This document shows positions 39,084-48,402 of a stretch of DNA of 64,000 bases, piece by piece (the first letter of the stretch is position 1; each line of letters opens with the position of its first letter). Origin of the DNA: Sporosarcina pasteurii (lineage in GTDB: Bacteria > Bacillota > Bacilli > Bacillales_A > Planococcaceae); the NCBI RefSeq assembly GCF_041295575.1, contig NZ_CP160452.1, positions 2,790,001 through 2,854,000 of the forward strand, given 5' to 3'. Position numbers and translations under genes: made by a program. A model generated the notes under the pieces. That model saw only the letters and a list, made by a program, of their open reading frames with translations, ran no database searches and was not told where the DNA came from.

Positions 39084-39797
39084 TTATTGTACATCTAAGT
39101 GCTCTGAACGGACAACTGATTTTACAGCTTTCACGGTTGATAAAGCTACTTTTAAATCTTCATAAATAATATTGCCAACGATGACGGTATCTGCAAGTTC
39201 TGCCATCTCTTTAGCATCTTGGGTATTTTTAATGCCGCCACCATAAAACAGTTTCGTTTGGTCTAGCATATCGGCCGCGGCACGGACCATGTCCACATCA
39301 CCATATGTACCGCTATACTCCATATAAAAGACGGGTAGCTTAAAAAGATGTTCCGCCATTTGGGCATAAGCAACTAAATCCTCTTCGTCCGTAATCGGCT
39401 TCGCTTTCGTCACTTTCGCCGCCTTACAGTCCGGGTTTAAAATACAATAACCTTCTACTATAATTTCTTCCCAGTTCATCATATGCCCATACTCTTTAAG
39501 CGCTGCATGATGAAGACCATTTATCCACTTTGTTTCTGTAGCGTTTAATACTGTTGGGATAAAGTAATAATCAAATCCTGGTGTCACGGATTCAACCGTA
39601 GACACTTCTAACGCCAGCGGTACGGAAAAACGTCGAACCCGAACGAGTAAATCAAGTACCCCGTCCAATGTCACTTCGTCTGTACCCCCTACAATAATGC
39701 CATCTGTTCCCGATTCAGCGATTTGTTCCAAGTCTTCGTCGGAAATTTCTTTGGCAGGGTCTAATTTAAAGGCATGACGCCATTTTGTATAATCCAT
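39084..39797 (-). CDS. pcrB: Heptaprenylglyceryl phosphate synthase PcrB
   Basis: About 237 residues, TIM-barrel enzyme that joins heptaprenyl diphosphate and glycerol-1-phosphate into an archaeal-type ether lipid precursor. Family motifs: [20 protein letters not shown] and FYGGGIKN (phosphate loop). The likely start is ATG 39797, 6 nt after AGGTGG. 30 bp upstream of pcrA. Confidence 0.9.
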   Translation of the reverse strand: MDYTKWRHAFKLDPAKEISDEDLEQIAESGTDGIIVGGTDEVTLDGVLDLLVRVRRFSVPLALEVSTVESVTPGFDYYFIPTVLNATETKWINGLHHAALKEYGHMMNWEEIIVEGYCILNPDCKAAKVTKAKPITDEEDLVAYAQMAEHLFKLPVFYMEYSGTYGDVDMVRAAADMLDQTKLFYGGGIKNTQDAKEMAELADTVIVGNIIYEDLKVALSTVKAVKSVVRSEHLDVQ

Positions 39798-39837
39798 TGT
39801 CATCCACCTAACCATTTAAGTTCGTCAAACCATTATA

Positions 39838-39873
39838 CCAAAAAAGCCGATCAGATTCTTTCCCTGACCGGTT
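39838..39873 (-). terminator. Terminator after yerC
   Basis: Minus strand CCGGTCAGG ... CTGATCGG then CTTTTTTGG. Separates yerC from pcrB. Confidence 0.65.
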
Positions 39874-39896
39874 GTTTTTTAGGATTATGTTACAAG

Positions 39897-40137
39897 GTTG
39901 ATTTCCGCTACAAGCGGACGCTTTCCGCGGGCACGGCTTCAATCTCCTCGTCACTGCGTTCCTGCGGGGCAAGAGCTTTCTGTATAATTTCGCAAAGACC
40001 GCAAAATTATACAACCGAACCCTTCGTTGTTCGGCTAGCTCGCGCTGTTCCCGCTGGAAGAGCCGTCACGAAGAGCGGCTTTTGCGACCAAAAAGCGAAG
40101 CGTTTGAGCGCACTCACCGCCTTCCGCTCCAATCAAC
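39897..40137. repeat. GC-richer intergenic repeat, long copy (241 bp)
   Basis: Begins GTTGATTTCCGCTACA and ends CGCTCCAATCAAC; these ends are inverted repeats. Shares its outer ~35 and ~20 bp with the 127-bp copy at 52388, but the middle is longer and contains further stem-loops (TATAATTTCGC / GCAAAATTATA, CCGAACCCTTCG / GTTCGG). GC content is well above neighbours. Frames across it are not coding. Confidence 0.8.
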
Positions 40138-40257
40138 GAAAATACCTTTATATAAATGACGATTATTAAAAAATAACAAAAACACCCTTAACAATGGGTC
40201 CCCGGATTACAGGAAATACACCATTTAAAGATGTTTTCATTGGATGCTTATGAATCT

Positions 40258-40563
40258 TTACTCTTCTTCACGACTCGCATTTAGACGCTCTAAAATTTTA
40301 TTATAGCCACCTGACCCATAGTCCACGCAACGTCGTACACGTGAGATTGTGGCGGTGCTTGCGCCTGTTTCGAGTTGTATTGTGTCGTACGTTTTCTTTG
40401 AATTTAGCATTTGCGCGACTTCTAAACGCTGAGCGAGTGATTGAATCTCACTAATTGTACAAAGGTCATCGAAAAATTCATAGCACTCTTCAACATTTTT
40501 TATTTGTAAAATCGCTTCAAATAATTGGTCCGTTTGAGGTCCACGAATTTTATCTAATTGCAT
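40258..40563 (-). CDS. yerC: TrpR-related protein YerC/YecD
   Basis: 101 residues, TrpR-like helix-turn-helix protein: FFDDLCTISEIQSLAQRLEV and the recognition region TGASTATISRVRRCV. Conserved small putative DNA-binding protein with no settled regulon. Follows yerB by 26 bp. About 460 bp of non-coding sequence (with the repeat) separates it from pcrB. Confidence 0.88.
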   Translation of the reverse strand: MQLDKIRGPQTDQLFEAILQIKNVEECYEFFDDLCTISEIQSLAQRLEVAQMLNSKKTYDTIQLETGASTATISRVRRCVDYGSGGYNKILERLNASREEE

Positions 40564-40589
40564 ATTTCATTCCCACTCTCTTATAAAAT

Positions 40590-41633
40590 TTAAGGTGTAT
40601 ATGAAACATTTGCCTCAATTCCAGGATCTGTTTTAACGATATGGATCCATGTTTTCCCAGGAACAAGTTTAACAGTTACACCATTTTCAACAGGCACTAA
40701 CATCCCATCGACGTTCGTCCATTCTATTTCTTTCACGCCACCTGCTTGGAATAGGCGTGCTTTACCGCCAGATTCAAGATCAATTGCTTGTCTACCTTCT
40801 GCATCAATTGTTTGATGTGCGGCTTCGAAAACAAGAATATTCGCAAGTTCAATCGGCTCACCATTAGCTTGGTCAATCGTTTGAACGTTGTTTACCGATT
40901 GTTCATAGCTCCCCGTTTGTTCATCATACGTATACGTACTTGTAAATACTGGATGTGAACCATTTTGGACGGTAATCGTTGATGCACTCTGTTCTATTTT
41001 AGCACTTTCAATAGATTCATGGAAAGAAAGTGACGGCATTTTGTCAATCATCATCGGTGCGTTTACTTGCTCGACAGCAATCCGAATATTTTCACCAGAA
41101 ATATAAGAGTTATGAGGTGCCTTACGATCCGTTGAACGTTTAAAAAGTGTTCCGTCATGCTGCATGCCATTGACATGGTCTACATCACCCGATTTCAATA
41201 GTGCTAGCGCATCGGGACTGTAACCATGCGCTACGTAAAAAGCATCGAGCCCTTGCGCCAGATGAATAAACATATCCCTTGCACTTCGAACTGGCCCAAT
41301 TTCATCAGGTAATTCGCTTTGGAATAAAGCCAAATACCTCGTTGTATTTCCTTCCGTCATCAACTCATAAATCATATCCGCATCACTTAAACCGGATTGT
41401 GGCCTTGCATCAGGATGATTATTAATCGTTACAAGAACCGGACGCATTTTCTTTTCTTCGTTCACTGTCATACCTGTAAATGGCGCTTTATACTGCTGGA
41501 CTTCTTCCGGCAAGTCGGATTCTTTTCCTGTCTCCTCCGGATTTGGTTGTTCTTCTTCCTTAGACTTTGAACAAGCTGCCATAATCAACATCATCGCGGT
41601 CATAACTACTAGCAATCTTATCGATATTTTCAT
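40590..41633 (-). CDS. yerB: YerB-family lipoprotein (DUF3048)
   Basis: 347 residues with a lipoprotein signal (LIMAAC, Cys ~21) and a Glu-rich linker. The DUF3048 part carries RPVLVTINNHPDARPQSGL and GPVRSARDMFIHLAQG; the C-terminal domain has VPVENGVTVKLVPGKTW. Surface-exposed, function unknown. Follows yerA by 10 bp. Confidence 0.88.
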   Translation of the reverse strand: MKISIRLLVVMTAMMLIMAACSKSKEEEQPNPEETGKESDLPEEVQQYKAPFTGMTVNEEKKMRPVLVTINNHPDARPQSGLSDADMIYELMTEGNTTRYLALFQSELPDEIGPVRSARDMFIHLAQGLDAFYVAHGYSPDALALLKSGDVDHVNGMQHDGTLFKRSTDRKAPHNSYISGENIRIAVEQVNAPMMIDKMPSLSFHESIESAKIEQSASTITVQNGSHPVFTSTYTYDEQTGSYEQSVNNVQTIDQANGEPIELANILVFEAAHQTIDAEGRQAIDLESGGKARLFQAGGVKEIEWTNVDGMLVPVENGVTVKLVPGKTWIHIVKTDPGIEANVSYTP

Positions 41634-41643
41634 GTTTTATTTC

Positions 41644-43362
41644 CTACCTTTCTGTTACGGGTACGAGAACTTTGTTTTTCATTACATCGTAAATCCCAAT
41701 TGGTGTCATTCTTACGTACGGTAAATGCGTGGATTGTAAAAATAAAAATGTATACACTGCGTCTGTGTGATGATATCCTCGTTCTTTTAATGCACTTTTT
41801 AGCATTATTTCTTGCTCCATTAACACTTCAACTGGTTCATTTGATAGGCCGCCTCCGATAGGTAAAGGAAGCGTTACAATCGGCTCGCCTTGTTCAATTA
41901 ACACCATGCCGCCGCCTATTCTTTTGATTTCATTGAAAGCTTGTAACATCGATTTTTTATTTTTCCCAATTAAGATGACATCACCTGTATTCGAGTAAGA
42001 AGTCGCAAATCCTTCTACATGCGCGGCAAATCCTTTAATCAGCGTATTCACACGCCAACTGCCGTGGCGGTCTAGCAACATGATAAAACTTTCATCATGG
42101 TCATTTGCAAGTGTCTCTTGCGACAAATCTAGCATAATTTCATAAGGTTTTGTAATCACATCGTTCACCATCTCGATGCCAAATGCATGGTCGAATGTGA
42201 AATCTTCTTCGTTCAGGTCGAATTGAGGATTGAATTGACCTAATGAAGACCAATCAACAGTTGGAAAAGCCTCCATCGCTTGTCCATCTCTTTTCAACCA
42301 GACACCTTTAGATAAGACATCTGTTGGGACAGGATGCTGCTCATCTTCTAATAAGTTCAATGTTGCATAGCGTCCAGTTGCGATTAATCCATGCATATCT
42401 GTCATATTATAGTAGCGCGCTACATTATAAGAGGCCATTAAATAGGCATCTATTGGCGGTACGCCTGCATCTAATGCCGCTTGAATACATTTATCGATAA
42501 CACCGTCCGCATGAAATGAAGGCGTCGATCCGTCTGTAGTCATCATGATATGATCAAACGCATTTAATTTATGATCAACTATGTCTTTTAATATATGAGG
42601 TAGGTCAGGACGAATCGAGGAATGGCGGATTGTTACCGCATAGCCGTGAAGGAGCCTTGCTTTCACTTCTTCGAATGTCATCGCCTCATGATCTCCGTCT
42701 ACCCCCAGCAATTTCATCCTTGCTAATGTTTTTTCCGAAGCCCCCGGAAGATGCCCTTCAATTTTCTTACTGGTTTCTTTTGCAGCTTGCATCGTTGCAA
42801 AAATATTTTCATCGCCAGCTAATAATCTTGGCCAAGCTGTTAATTCTCCCGCTAATAAAACATCTTCTCGTAAAAGCCACGGTTTAATTTCTGCTGGATT
42901 AAACTGTTCTGCTTCATTTGGTAAGGCCGTTTGCGAGTCCATTCTTGCCCACCAATAAAAAGAAAATGGCAGTTCTTTTAATTGATCTAGTAATGAAAAG
43001 ATTTCTTTATTCTCAAGTCCCATAAAAAACGTCAAGTTATCTGAAATAAACGTCGTCGTACCTAAAGCACCTGCAAATTCCGCAAAGGTTTGAGGGTTGT
43101 ACAATTGGAATGGGTGCACATGCGGCTCGATATAGCCAGGCACTATTTTTTTGCCAGTTGCATCGACAATTTCAGTCTGCTTCGTGATTTCTGGCATTTC
43201 TTCCCCTGCGTAAATGATTCTATCCTGATGAATCCAAATATTTCCTGTTAACCATTTCTTATAGATTGAATGTAAATATGTTGCATTTGTAATGACAAGG
43301 CTTGGTGATTCTGAACCGTTTATCATTTGGATTTGTTCATATATCTCTTCCTGCGTCCACAT
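41644..43362 (-). CDS. yerA: Adenine deaminase family protein YerA
   Basis: 572 residues, amidohydrolase fold. VPGYIEPHVHPFQLYNP holds the HxH metal site, and the C-terminal adenine-deaminase domain has GGGMVLIEQG and LPLPIGGGLSNEP. YerA is an adenine deaminase paralogue whose activity differs from Ade in parts of the metal site; adenine to hypoxanthine salvage is likely but not certain. Same order yerA-yerB-yerC as B. subtilis, next after the pur operon there; here 5-6 kb of accessory genes intervene. Confidence 0.82.
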   Translation of the reverse strand: MWTQEEIYEQIQMINGSESPSLVITNATYLHSIYKKWLTGNIWIHQDRIIYAGEEMPEITKQTEIVDATGKKIVPGYIEPHVHPFQLYNPQTFAEFAGALGTTTFISDNLTFFMGLENKEIFSLLDQLKELPFSFYWWARMDSQTALPNEAEQFNPAEIKPWLLREDVLLAGELTAWPRLLAGDENIFATMQAAKETSKKIEGHLPGASEKTLARMKLLGVDGDHEAMTFEEVKARLLHGYAVTIRHSSIRPDLPHILKDIVDHKLNAFDHIMMTTDGSTPSFHADGVIDKCIQAALDAGVPPIDAYLMASYNVARYYNMTDMHGLIATGRYATLNLLEDEQHPVPTDVLSKGVWLKRDGQAMEAFPTVDWSSLGQFNPQFDLNEEDFTFDHAFGIEMVNDVITKPYEIMLDLSQETLANDHDESFIMLLDRHGSWRVNTLIKGFAAHVEGFATSYSNTGDVILIGKNKKSMLQAFNEIKRIGGGMVLIEQGEPIVTLPLPIGGGLSNEPVEVLMEQEIMLKSALKERGYHHTDAVYTFLFLQSTHLPYVRMTPIGIYDVMKNKVLVPVTER

Positions 43363-43510
43363 ACCATTCGTCCCTTCGTTATCATTCTATTTTATTTATC
43401 GTAGCACAGCGTTATTCATTTAAACAGACTTTTCAAACATGAACAACAAGGGATTTCCCATATTTATCGCGAATGATACTAGTATCTCAAATTAGATTGG
43501 AGTTGATCAC

Positions 43511-44203
43511 ATGACAAATCAAATGAACTTTGATAGGGAAATGGCGAATGAATATGACAAAGGTGTTCGCAGAACTTTACCTACATACGATGCGTTATTT
43601 CGCCTCGTCCAAACTTATTTACGCAACCATGTCTCAAATGATGCACAAATTCTAATTGTTGGAGCAGGCGGCGGAAATGAGTTGGCAATATTGGCCCCAC
43701 AAAACCCAGCATGGGCATTTACGGCTGTTGATCCATCCGCACCAATGCTTGAATTAGCTAAGCAAAAAGCTCAACAATTTGAGTTGAAAAATGACTTGCA
43801 TTTTATCAAAGGAACAATCGATGATGTCAATTCATGCGCCCAATATGATGCTGCTACTTTTATGCTTGTCCTTCATTTTATTGAACATGACGAAGAGAAA
43901 CTTGCTCAATTAAAAAGCATTCGAGAACGACTCTCAAATGGAGCCCCATTCATCATTGCAACAATGTTTGGAAACACGGAATCCGCTGAATTCAAAGAAC
44001 AATTAGCGCTATGGAAAGCATACTGGCTTGATTCAACTGACCTAACTGAAGAAGATGTTGATGAAATGGAAAAAGCCGTTAGGAACCTTTCTTTCCTACC
44101 TGAAGAGAAAATTGTAAATATGCTACAAGAAGCTGGCTTCGGCAATATTGCCAAATTCTTCACAACAAATATGTTTGGCGGTTGGATTTGCAAAGCTAAT
44201 TAA
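43511..44203 (+). CDS. Class I SAM-dependent methyltransferase
   Basis: 230 residues, Rossmann methyltransferase: SAM site ILIVGAGGGNELAIL, acidic FTAVDPSAPMLELA, then ATFMLVLHFIEHDEEK. Substrate unknown. Start ATG 43511 follows TTGGAG. Lone gene inserted between the yerA and pur regions, ending near a GCCCC/GGGGC hairpin (44220-44241). Confidence 0.85.
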   Translation: MTNQMNFDREMANEYDKGVRRTLPTYDALFRLVQTYLRNHVSNDAQILIVGAGGGNELAILAPQNPAWAFTAVDPSAPMLELAKQKAQQFELKNDLHFIKGTIDDVNSCAQYDAATFMLVLHFIEHDEEKLAQLKSIRERLSNGAPFIIATMFGNTESAEFKEQLALWKAYWLDSTDLTEEDVDEMEKAVRNLSFLPEEKIVNMLQEAGFGNIAKFFTTNMFGGWICKAN

Positions 44204-44267
44204 CATGCACATAAAACATCGCCCCGCTTGAATCTGGGGCGTGTTCTAGTGTAATAAATTTACGCGT

Positions 44268-45185
44268 CTATTTTCTTACTCTTTGTCGTCGATTTTCTTT
44301 GTGTCGTTCAAAATCCCATTTCGATAAAAATTCTTTCGTAGAAGTATAGCCTGACTGATAAAGAAAAGCGACTTCCTCATCACTCAGTTCAAAATCAGTT
44401 GCGTTGATATCACCTGTTGGAATTTGAATTGTACGTTCTAGCGTTTCTTCATCTAAATGGCGTAAATCATGGGCTTGCAGCATTGTTTTAAAAATATTTT
44501 TAAATAGGTGAAGTGGAGTCGGTATAACAGCATCAATATTTACCTGATTTTTCACAAAATGAAATCCAAACGTTGGGAACTGGGGTTTCTTCGTGTCAAA
44601 TATCCATATTGGGAAGTTACTAAGTAACCCGCCATCCAAAATATAGGATTTATAACGTTGTTTTGATTTCCATATAACTGGCCGATAGAAAAAAGGAATA
44701 GAAGCACTCATCATTACTGCTGTCGATACTTTTAAGTCAGCAGGAGACATCCTATAACGTCCCAAATCATCTGGCAAAATGAGCATTTGACCATTTGAAA
44801 TATCTGAGGCAATAATCTTTAACTTTCCTTCTGGAAGATCTGCAAATGTCTCAATTCCTTTTTCTGAAAGAAGTGAATCCACCCAGGACTCCAAATAATC
44901 GTTCTTATATATACCAAGATTAATCATAAGCTCTAACAATGCACCGAAAACTGGAATTCGATTTAAGATTGTCTTACCGCGAAATTTTGAAAACTCGATT
45001 TTACTGACACGTTCCATGATTTCATGGCTTTTGTATCCGCTTGCTAAAAGAGCAGCAATTAATGCACCTGCAGACGTTCCAGCCAGTCTTTCCCATTTCA
45101 CGTTTTCCTCTTCCATAGCCTGAATGGCTCCAATAAAAGCAATCCCTCTTGCACCTCCACCTTCAAAGACAGCATCTGCCTTCAA
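44268..45185 (-). CDS. Patatin-like phospholipase/esterase
   Basis: About 305 residues. Oxyanion loop GGGARG, nucleophile serine in AGTSAGAL, catalytic aspartate in ILDGGLLSNFP. No signal peptide. The true start is TTG 45185, 5 nt after AAGGAGGTG; the open frame runs 8 codons further without support. Lone gene. Lipid substrate unknown. Confidence 0.88.
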   Translation of the reverse strand: MKADAVFEGGGARGIAFIGAIQAMEEENVKWERLAGTSAGALIAALLASGYKSHEIMERVSKIEFSKFRGKTILNRIPVFGALLELMINLGIYKNDYLESWVDSLLSEKGIETFADLPEGKLKIIASDISNGQMLILPDDLGRYRMSPADLKVSTAVMMSASIPFFYRPVIWKSKQRYKSYILDGGLLSNFPIWIFDTKKPQFPTFGFHFVKNQVNIDAVIPTPLHLFKNIFKTMLQAHDLRHLDEETLERTIQIPTGDINATDFELSDEEVAFLYQSGYTSTKEFLSKWDFERHKENRRQRVRK

Positions 45186-45846
45186 CTTTTCACCTCCTTG
45201 GAATGTCATAACCGTTCAAGTGTTGAGAACCTTCAATAACAATTATTCTAAATAGAGCAGGTATTTTCAATCCTTCTTTTGGCCTTTGTTAAATTTTAAA
45301 GATATTGGACTGTTGTTTATCGAATTAAGTAGTACCGTGAAAATATGACTTTTATATTTAATAGAAGTGAAAGAAAAACGTGGGATGTCATAAAATCGGA
45401 AAATTAGCAATTCTTTATTACTAGTAAGCATTAGCCTAAGGTCTTATTGCATATTTGTATTGTCTAGATGCAAAGCACTATTTTCAGAATATTTAGTTTC
45501 CTGGTCATCCAATTGGGTATACAAACACTAACCTCAAGATTAACCCCAATAAGTACACAATTAAATAGCAGATTGTTAACAATTACTTTGGCCAAGCTTA
45601 TACCCAGAAAAAAATCTTCAAATAGTACAGATCATTTATTTTGTTTCCTAAACGTACAGTAAAATCTTTATCTTCATGATTCAATTTCCTATTTCCTTTC
45701 CAAATAGAACACAAGTCACTGGGCATTTTCATAAGGGGGGTGGGAACATTCTTTAATCTACAGCTTCCTTTCTAATATGTTGCCTGGCATTGGGTTTCGA
45801 CGATAAACGACTCATTAAGTCACATACTAGAAAGGAGGTTAGCAGG
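45186..45846. other. Intergenic region of ~660 bp without a recognised gene
   Basis: AT-rich. Short open frames lack ribosome sites and resemble nothing known. An A(C)AAGGGGGGTGGG purine-rich stretch at 45730-45746 has no start codon suitably behind it. Confidence 0.5.
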
Positions 45847-46107
45847 GTGAGGAAGTTCAAAGAATGGGCAAATTCGAATAGCTGGTGGTTGCCATGGGTC
45901 GGGGTTACTGCCACCATTTCTAGTCTTATGTTTCCTGCTGCTTATTTAAAAATGGGTGAAATCATCGCGTTGATTTTACAGATTTTTAAAAAATACTGGA
46001 TACTGTCAGTAATTGTCTGTTGGGGAATATATACTCATTTAGAAGTCCTTAAACTGAAAAATAATAGATGTACAAGTGGAAAAGATTCTAAGAAAAACAT
46101 TTATTGA
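45847..46107 (+). CDS. Small protein with two membrane segments, hypothetical
   Basis: 86 residues from GTG 45847, which has AAAGGAGG 8-9 nt upstream (ending at 45839). Hydrophobic stretches WLPWVGVTATISSLMFPAAY and KKYWILSVIVCWGIYTHL suggest two membrane helices flanked by basic residues. No family recognised. Lies 90 bp before an intracellular subtilisin gene on the same strand; holin-like size and topology are noted but unproved. Confidence 0.6.
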   Translation: MRKFKEWANSNSWWLPWVGVTATISSLMFPAAYLKMGEIIALILQIFKKYWILSVIVCWGIYTHLEVLKLKNNRCTSGKDSKKNIY

Positions 46108-46196
46108 ACTTCTATGTCTTGGGTTGCTCAAGTTTCAGTTCATCTTATTTTCTTAGTTTAAGACCATTTATTAGTAAATCCTGAGGGGGAGTAAAA

Positions 46197-47174
46197 ATGA
46201 AACCATTAGTTCGCGCAATCCCATTCCTTGTAAATGAACAGCTAAATGAAGTAAGTCAAGTTCCGGAGGGCATTGAATTAATTCAAGCACCGAAAATTTG
46301 GAAAGAAACGAAAGGAGAAGGTGTGACGATTGCGGTTTTGGATACTGGATGCGATATAGATCATCCGGATTTAAAAGACCGCATTATTGGTGGGAGAAAC
46401 TTCACAGATGATGATGGAGGTAATCCTGAACAATACAATGACTATAATGGCCATGGTACGCATGTCGCCGGGACAATTGCAGCAAGTGAAAATAACATTG
46501 GCGTAGTTGGGGTCGCTCCCGCAGCAAGTTTATTGATAGTAAAAGTTCTCAACAAACGCGGGTCTGGCCAATATGATTGGATCATCAACGGGATTCATTA
46601 TGCGATTGAACAAAATGTGGATATTATTTCAATGTCGCTAGGAGGACCTGTTGACAACCCTAAACTATATGAAGCGATAAAACTTGCAATCGCTCATAAT
46701 ATCCTAGTCGTTTGTGCTGCCGGGAATGAGGGAGATGGCAATGAAAGTACGGATGAATTCGCATATCCCGGACGTTACAATGAAGTTATTTGTGTAGGAG
46801 CAATTAATTTTGAACGTCTTTCTAGCGATTTCACAAATTCTCATGATGAAATTGATTTAGTTGCACCGGGTGAAGAAATCTTATCAACCTATTTAAACGG
46901 GAAGTATGCTAGACTAACCGGAACTTCTATGGCCGCCCCCCATATTTCTGGAGCACTGGCTCTCATTAAGGTTTGGGCAAATAATCATTTCGGAAGAAAG
47001 CTATCTGAGCCTGAGTTATACGCTCAACTGATCAAAAGAACTGTTCCTCTCGGTTTTTCGCCAAGGCTTGAGGGAAACGGAGTTATCTACTTAACAGTTC
47101 TAGAACATCTTGAAAAGATATTTGATCAAGAGTTTGTAGATCATGTTTTACTAGAATGTTTAGTAGCTAAATGA
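46197..47174 (+). CDS. Intracellular subtilisin-type serine protease
   Basis: 325 residues without signal peptide, S8 family, close to Bacillus intracellular subtilisins (IspA). Catalytic Asp in VAVLDTG-type AVLDTGCDIDHPD, His in YNGHGTHVAGTIAAS, Asn in VCAAGNEGD, Ser in TGTSMAAPHISG. The short N-terminal extension has AIPF where known enzymes carry the inhibitory LIPY/LIPF motif removed on activation (family knowledge). Start ATG 46197 follows GAGGGGGAG. Next gene is a nuclease on the same strand 205 bp away. Confidence 0.9.
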   Translation: MKPLVRAIPFLVNEQLNEVSQVPEGIELIQAPKIWKETKGEGVTIAVLDTGCDIDHPDLKDRIIGGRNFTDDDGGNPEQYNDYNGHGTHVAGTIAASENNIGVVGVAPAASLLIVKVLNKRGSGQYDWIINGIHYAIEQNVDIISMSLGGPVDNPKLYEAIKLAIAHNILVVCAAGNEGDGNESTDEFAYPGRYNEVICVGAINFERLSSDFTNSHDEIDLVAPGEEILSTYLNGKYARLTGTSMAAPHISGALALIKVWANNHFGRKLSEPELYAQLIKRTVPLGFSPRLEGNGVIYLTVLEHLEKIFDQEFVDHVLLECLVAK

Positions 47175-47235
47175 TTTGTAGTTTAATAGTTAAGCTCTAT
47201 AATCACCAAGTATTACCATGCAATGGGACACGCCT

Positions 47236-47306
47236 TAAAGGGAAGGTTGTCTTCCCTTTAGGTCTTGACTTCAAAGTATATCTACCCCTTTTAGTATACT
47301 TTGAAA
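47236..47306 (+). terminator. Two hairpins between protease and nuclease genes
   Basis: CCTTAAAGGGAAG / CTTCCCTTTAGG (47236-47263), then TCAAAGTATA / TATACTTTGA (47272-47306). Either may end the protease transcript. Confidence 0.5.
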
Positions 47307-47379
47307 CGTGCTTATCCATCATTTTGAAGGAACAAGCATAGAATTAACTTTACTGCGATTCTACTAAGGAGGAATAAAG

Positions 47380-48288
47380 ATGTCTCAAACTAAATTTATT
47401 CACAACTTAGATTTAAATGCTGCATTGGCTGAACTAAAGCGTAATAAAAAGAAAGTTGAAAACGAAGCGTATTATGATGAGGAATCTGATCAGAAGGCAA
47501 TTCAAGATTATTATGATCAAATTGATTTTTATGCCGTCGACAAAAAAGAATTATTTGAGATATTAAATCAGTTAATTAGTAGAACACATAAAAACCAATT
47601 GCCTTATAACTCTAAAACTAGAACTTATCTTTATTCAAGGGTTGACCTGCAGACTAACGGAAAGCTGAAAAGCATCTATTCTGGAAAAGATCAGGAGCCT
47701 GAACAAGTCATAAAAGAAGATTATGAAACAGAAAGAATTAGAATAGAAGCTTATGGAAAGTTATTAAAAAGCGCCTCGAAAACCGATTCTGAAATACAGA
47801 AGGCAATGGCAACGATTGAAAGTAAAAACATTTATAATACGGAACATGTTGTTCCCCAGTCATGGTTTGACAAGGATAACCCAATGCGAGGAGATTTACA
47901 TCATCTTTTCACATGCGAAAAAGCTTGCAATTCATTAAGATCTAATCATCCTTATTTTGATTTCCTAGATTACCCTCCTGAAGTGACGACGGAAACGATT
48001 AAAATGCACTGTGGAAAATACGAAGACAATAAGTTTGAACCGGAAAATGGAAAAGGTGAGGTTGCTAGGGCCACGTTGTACTTTTTGTTAAGGTATCCAG
48101 GGGAAATTAGCCGTTATAGTCATGAGGACATTGAAATGCTAATCGATTGGCATCGTGAATATATGGTTTCTATTTATGAAAAACGTCGTAACAAAGAGAT
48201 ATTCAAGATTCAAAAGAACAGGAATCCCCTAATCGATTTTCCTGAACACATTGACAAAATCGATTTTACGCTTGGTATATTATTGTAA
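47380..48288 (+). CDS. Endonuclease I family nuclease, without signal peptide
   Basis: 302 residues. The family core NTEHVVPQSWF ... MRGDLHHLF carries the beta-beta-alpha-metal catalytic histidines and asparagine (NSLRSNHPYFDF). Known bacterial members (EndA, Bsn/YurI) are secreted; this one starts with a charged, coiled N-terminus (LDLNAALAELKRNKKKVE) and has no signal peptide, so it appears to act inside the cell or be released on lysis. Start ATG 47380 follows AAGGAGG. Confidence 0.85.
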   Translation: MSQTKFIHNLDLNAALAELKRNKKKVENEAYYDEESDQKAIQDYYDQIDFYAVDKKELFEILNQLISRTHKNQLPYNSKTRTYLYSRVDLQTNGKLKSIYSGKDQEPEQVIKEDYETERIRIEAYGKLLKSASKTDSEIQKAMATIESKNIYNTEHVVPQSWFDKDNPMRGDLHHLFTCEKACNSLRSNHPYFDFLDYPPEVTTETIKMHCGKYEDNKFEPENGKGEVARATLYFLLRYPGEISRYSHEDIEMLIDWHREYMVSIYEKRRNKEIFKIQKNRNPLIDFPEHIDKIDFTLGILL

Positions 48289-48321
48289 GAATTTGGGTAT
48301 CTATTCCTTATAACAAGAATG

Positions 48322-48361
48322 AAAGACCTTTCACCAACTCGTTGAATTGGTGAAAGGTCAT
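48322..48361. terminator. Bidirectional terminator
   Basis: GACCTTTCACCAA / TTGGTGAAAGGTC arms with 9-nt loop between convergent nuclease and carbonic anhydrase genes. Confidence 0.9.
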
Positions 48362-48402
48362 CCTTACCTGTTTACTAGATGGTGCAATGAACGTAATCTA
48401 TC

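Noticed and set aside
39774..40169. 131-residue plus-strand frame (and a minus-strand partner)
   Set aside because: Runs across the intergenic repeat and the pcrB start; no ribosome site and no recognisable protein.
45468..45789. Short open frames in the 45.2-45.8 kb gap
   Set aside because: No ribosome sites, no recognisable domains, AT-rich by chance.
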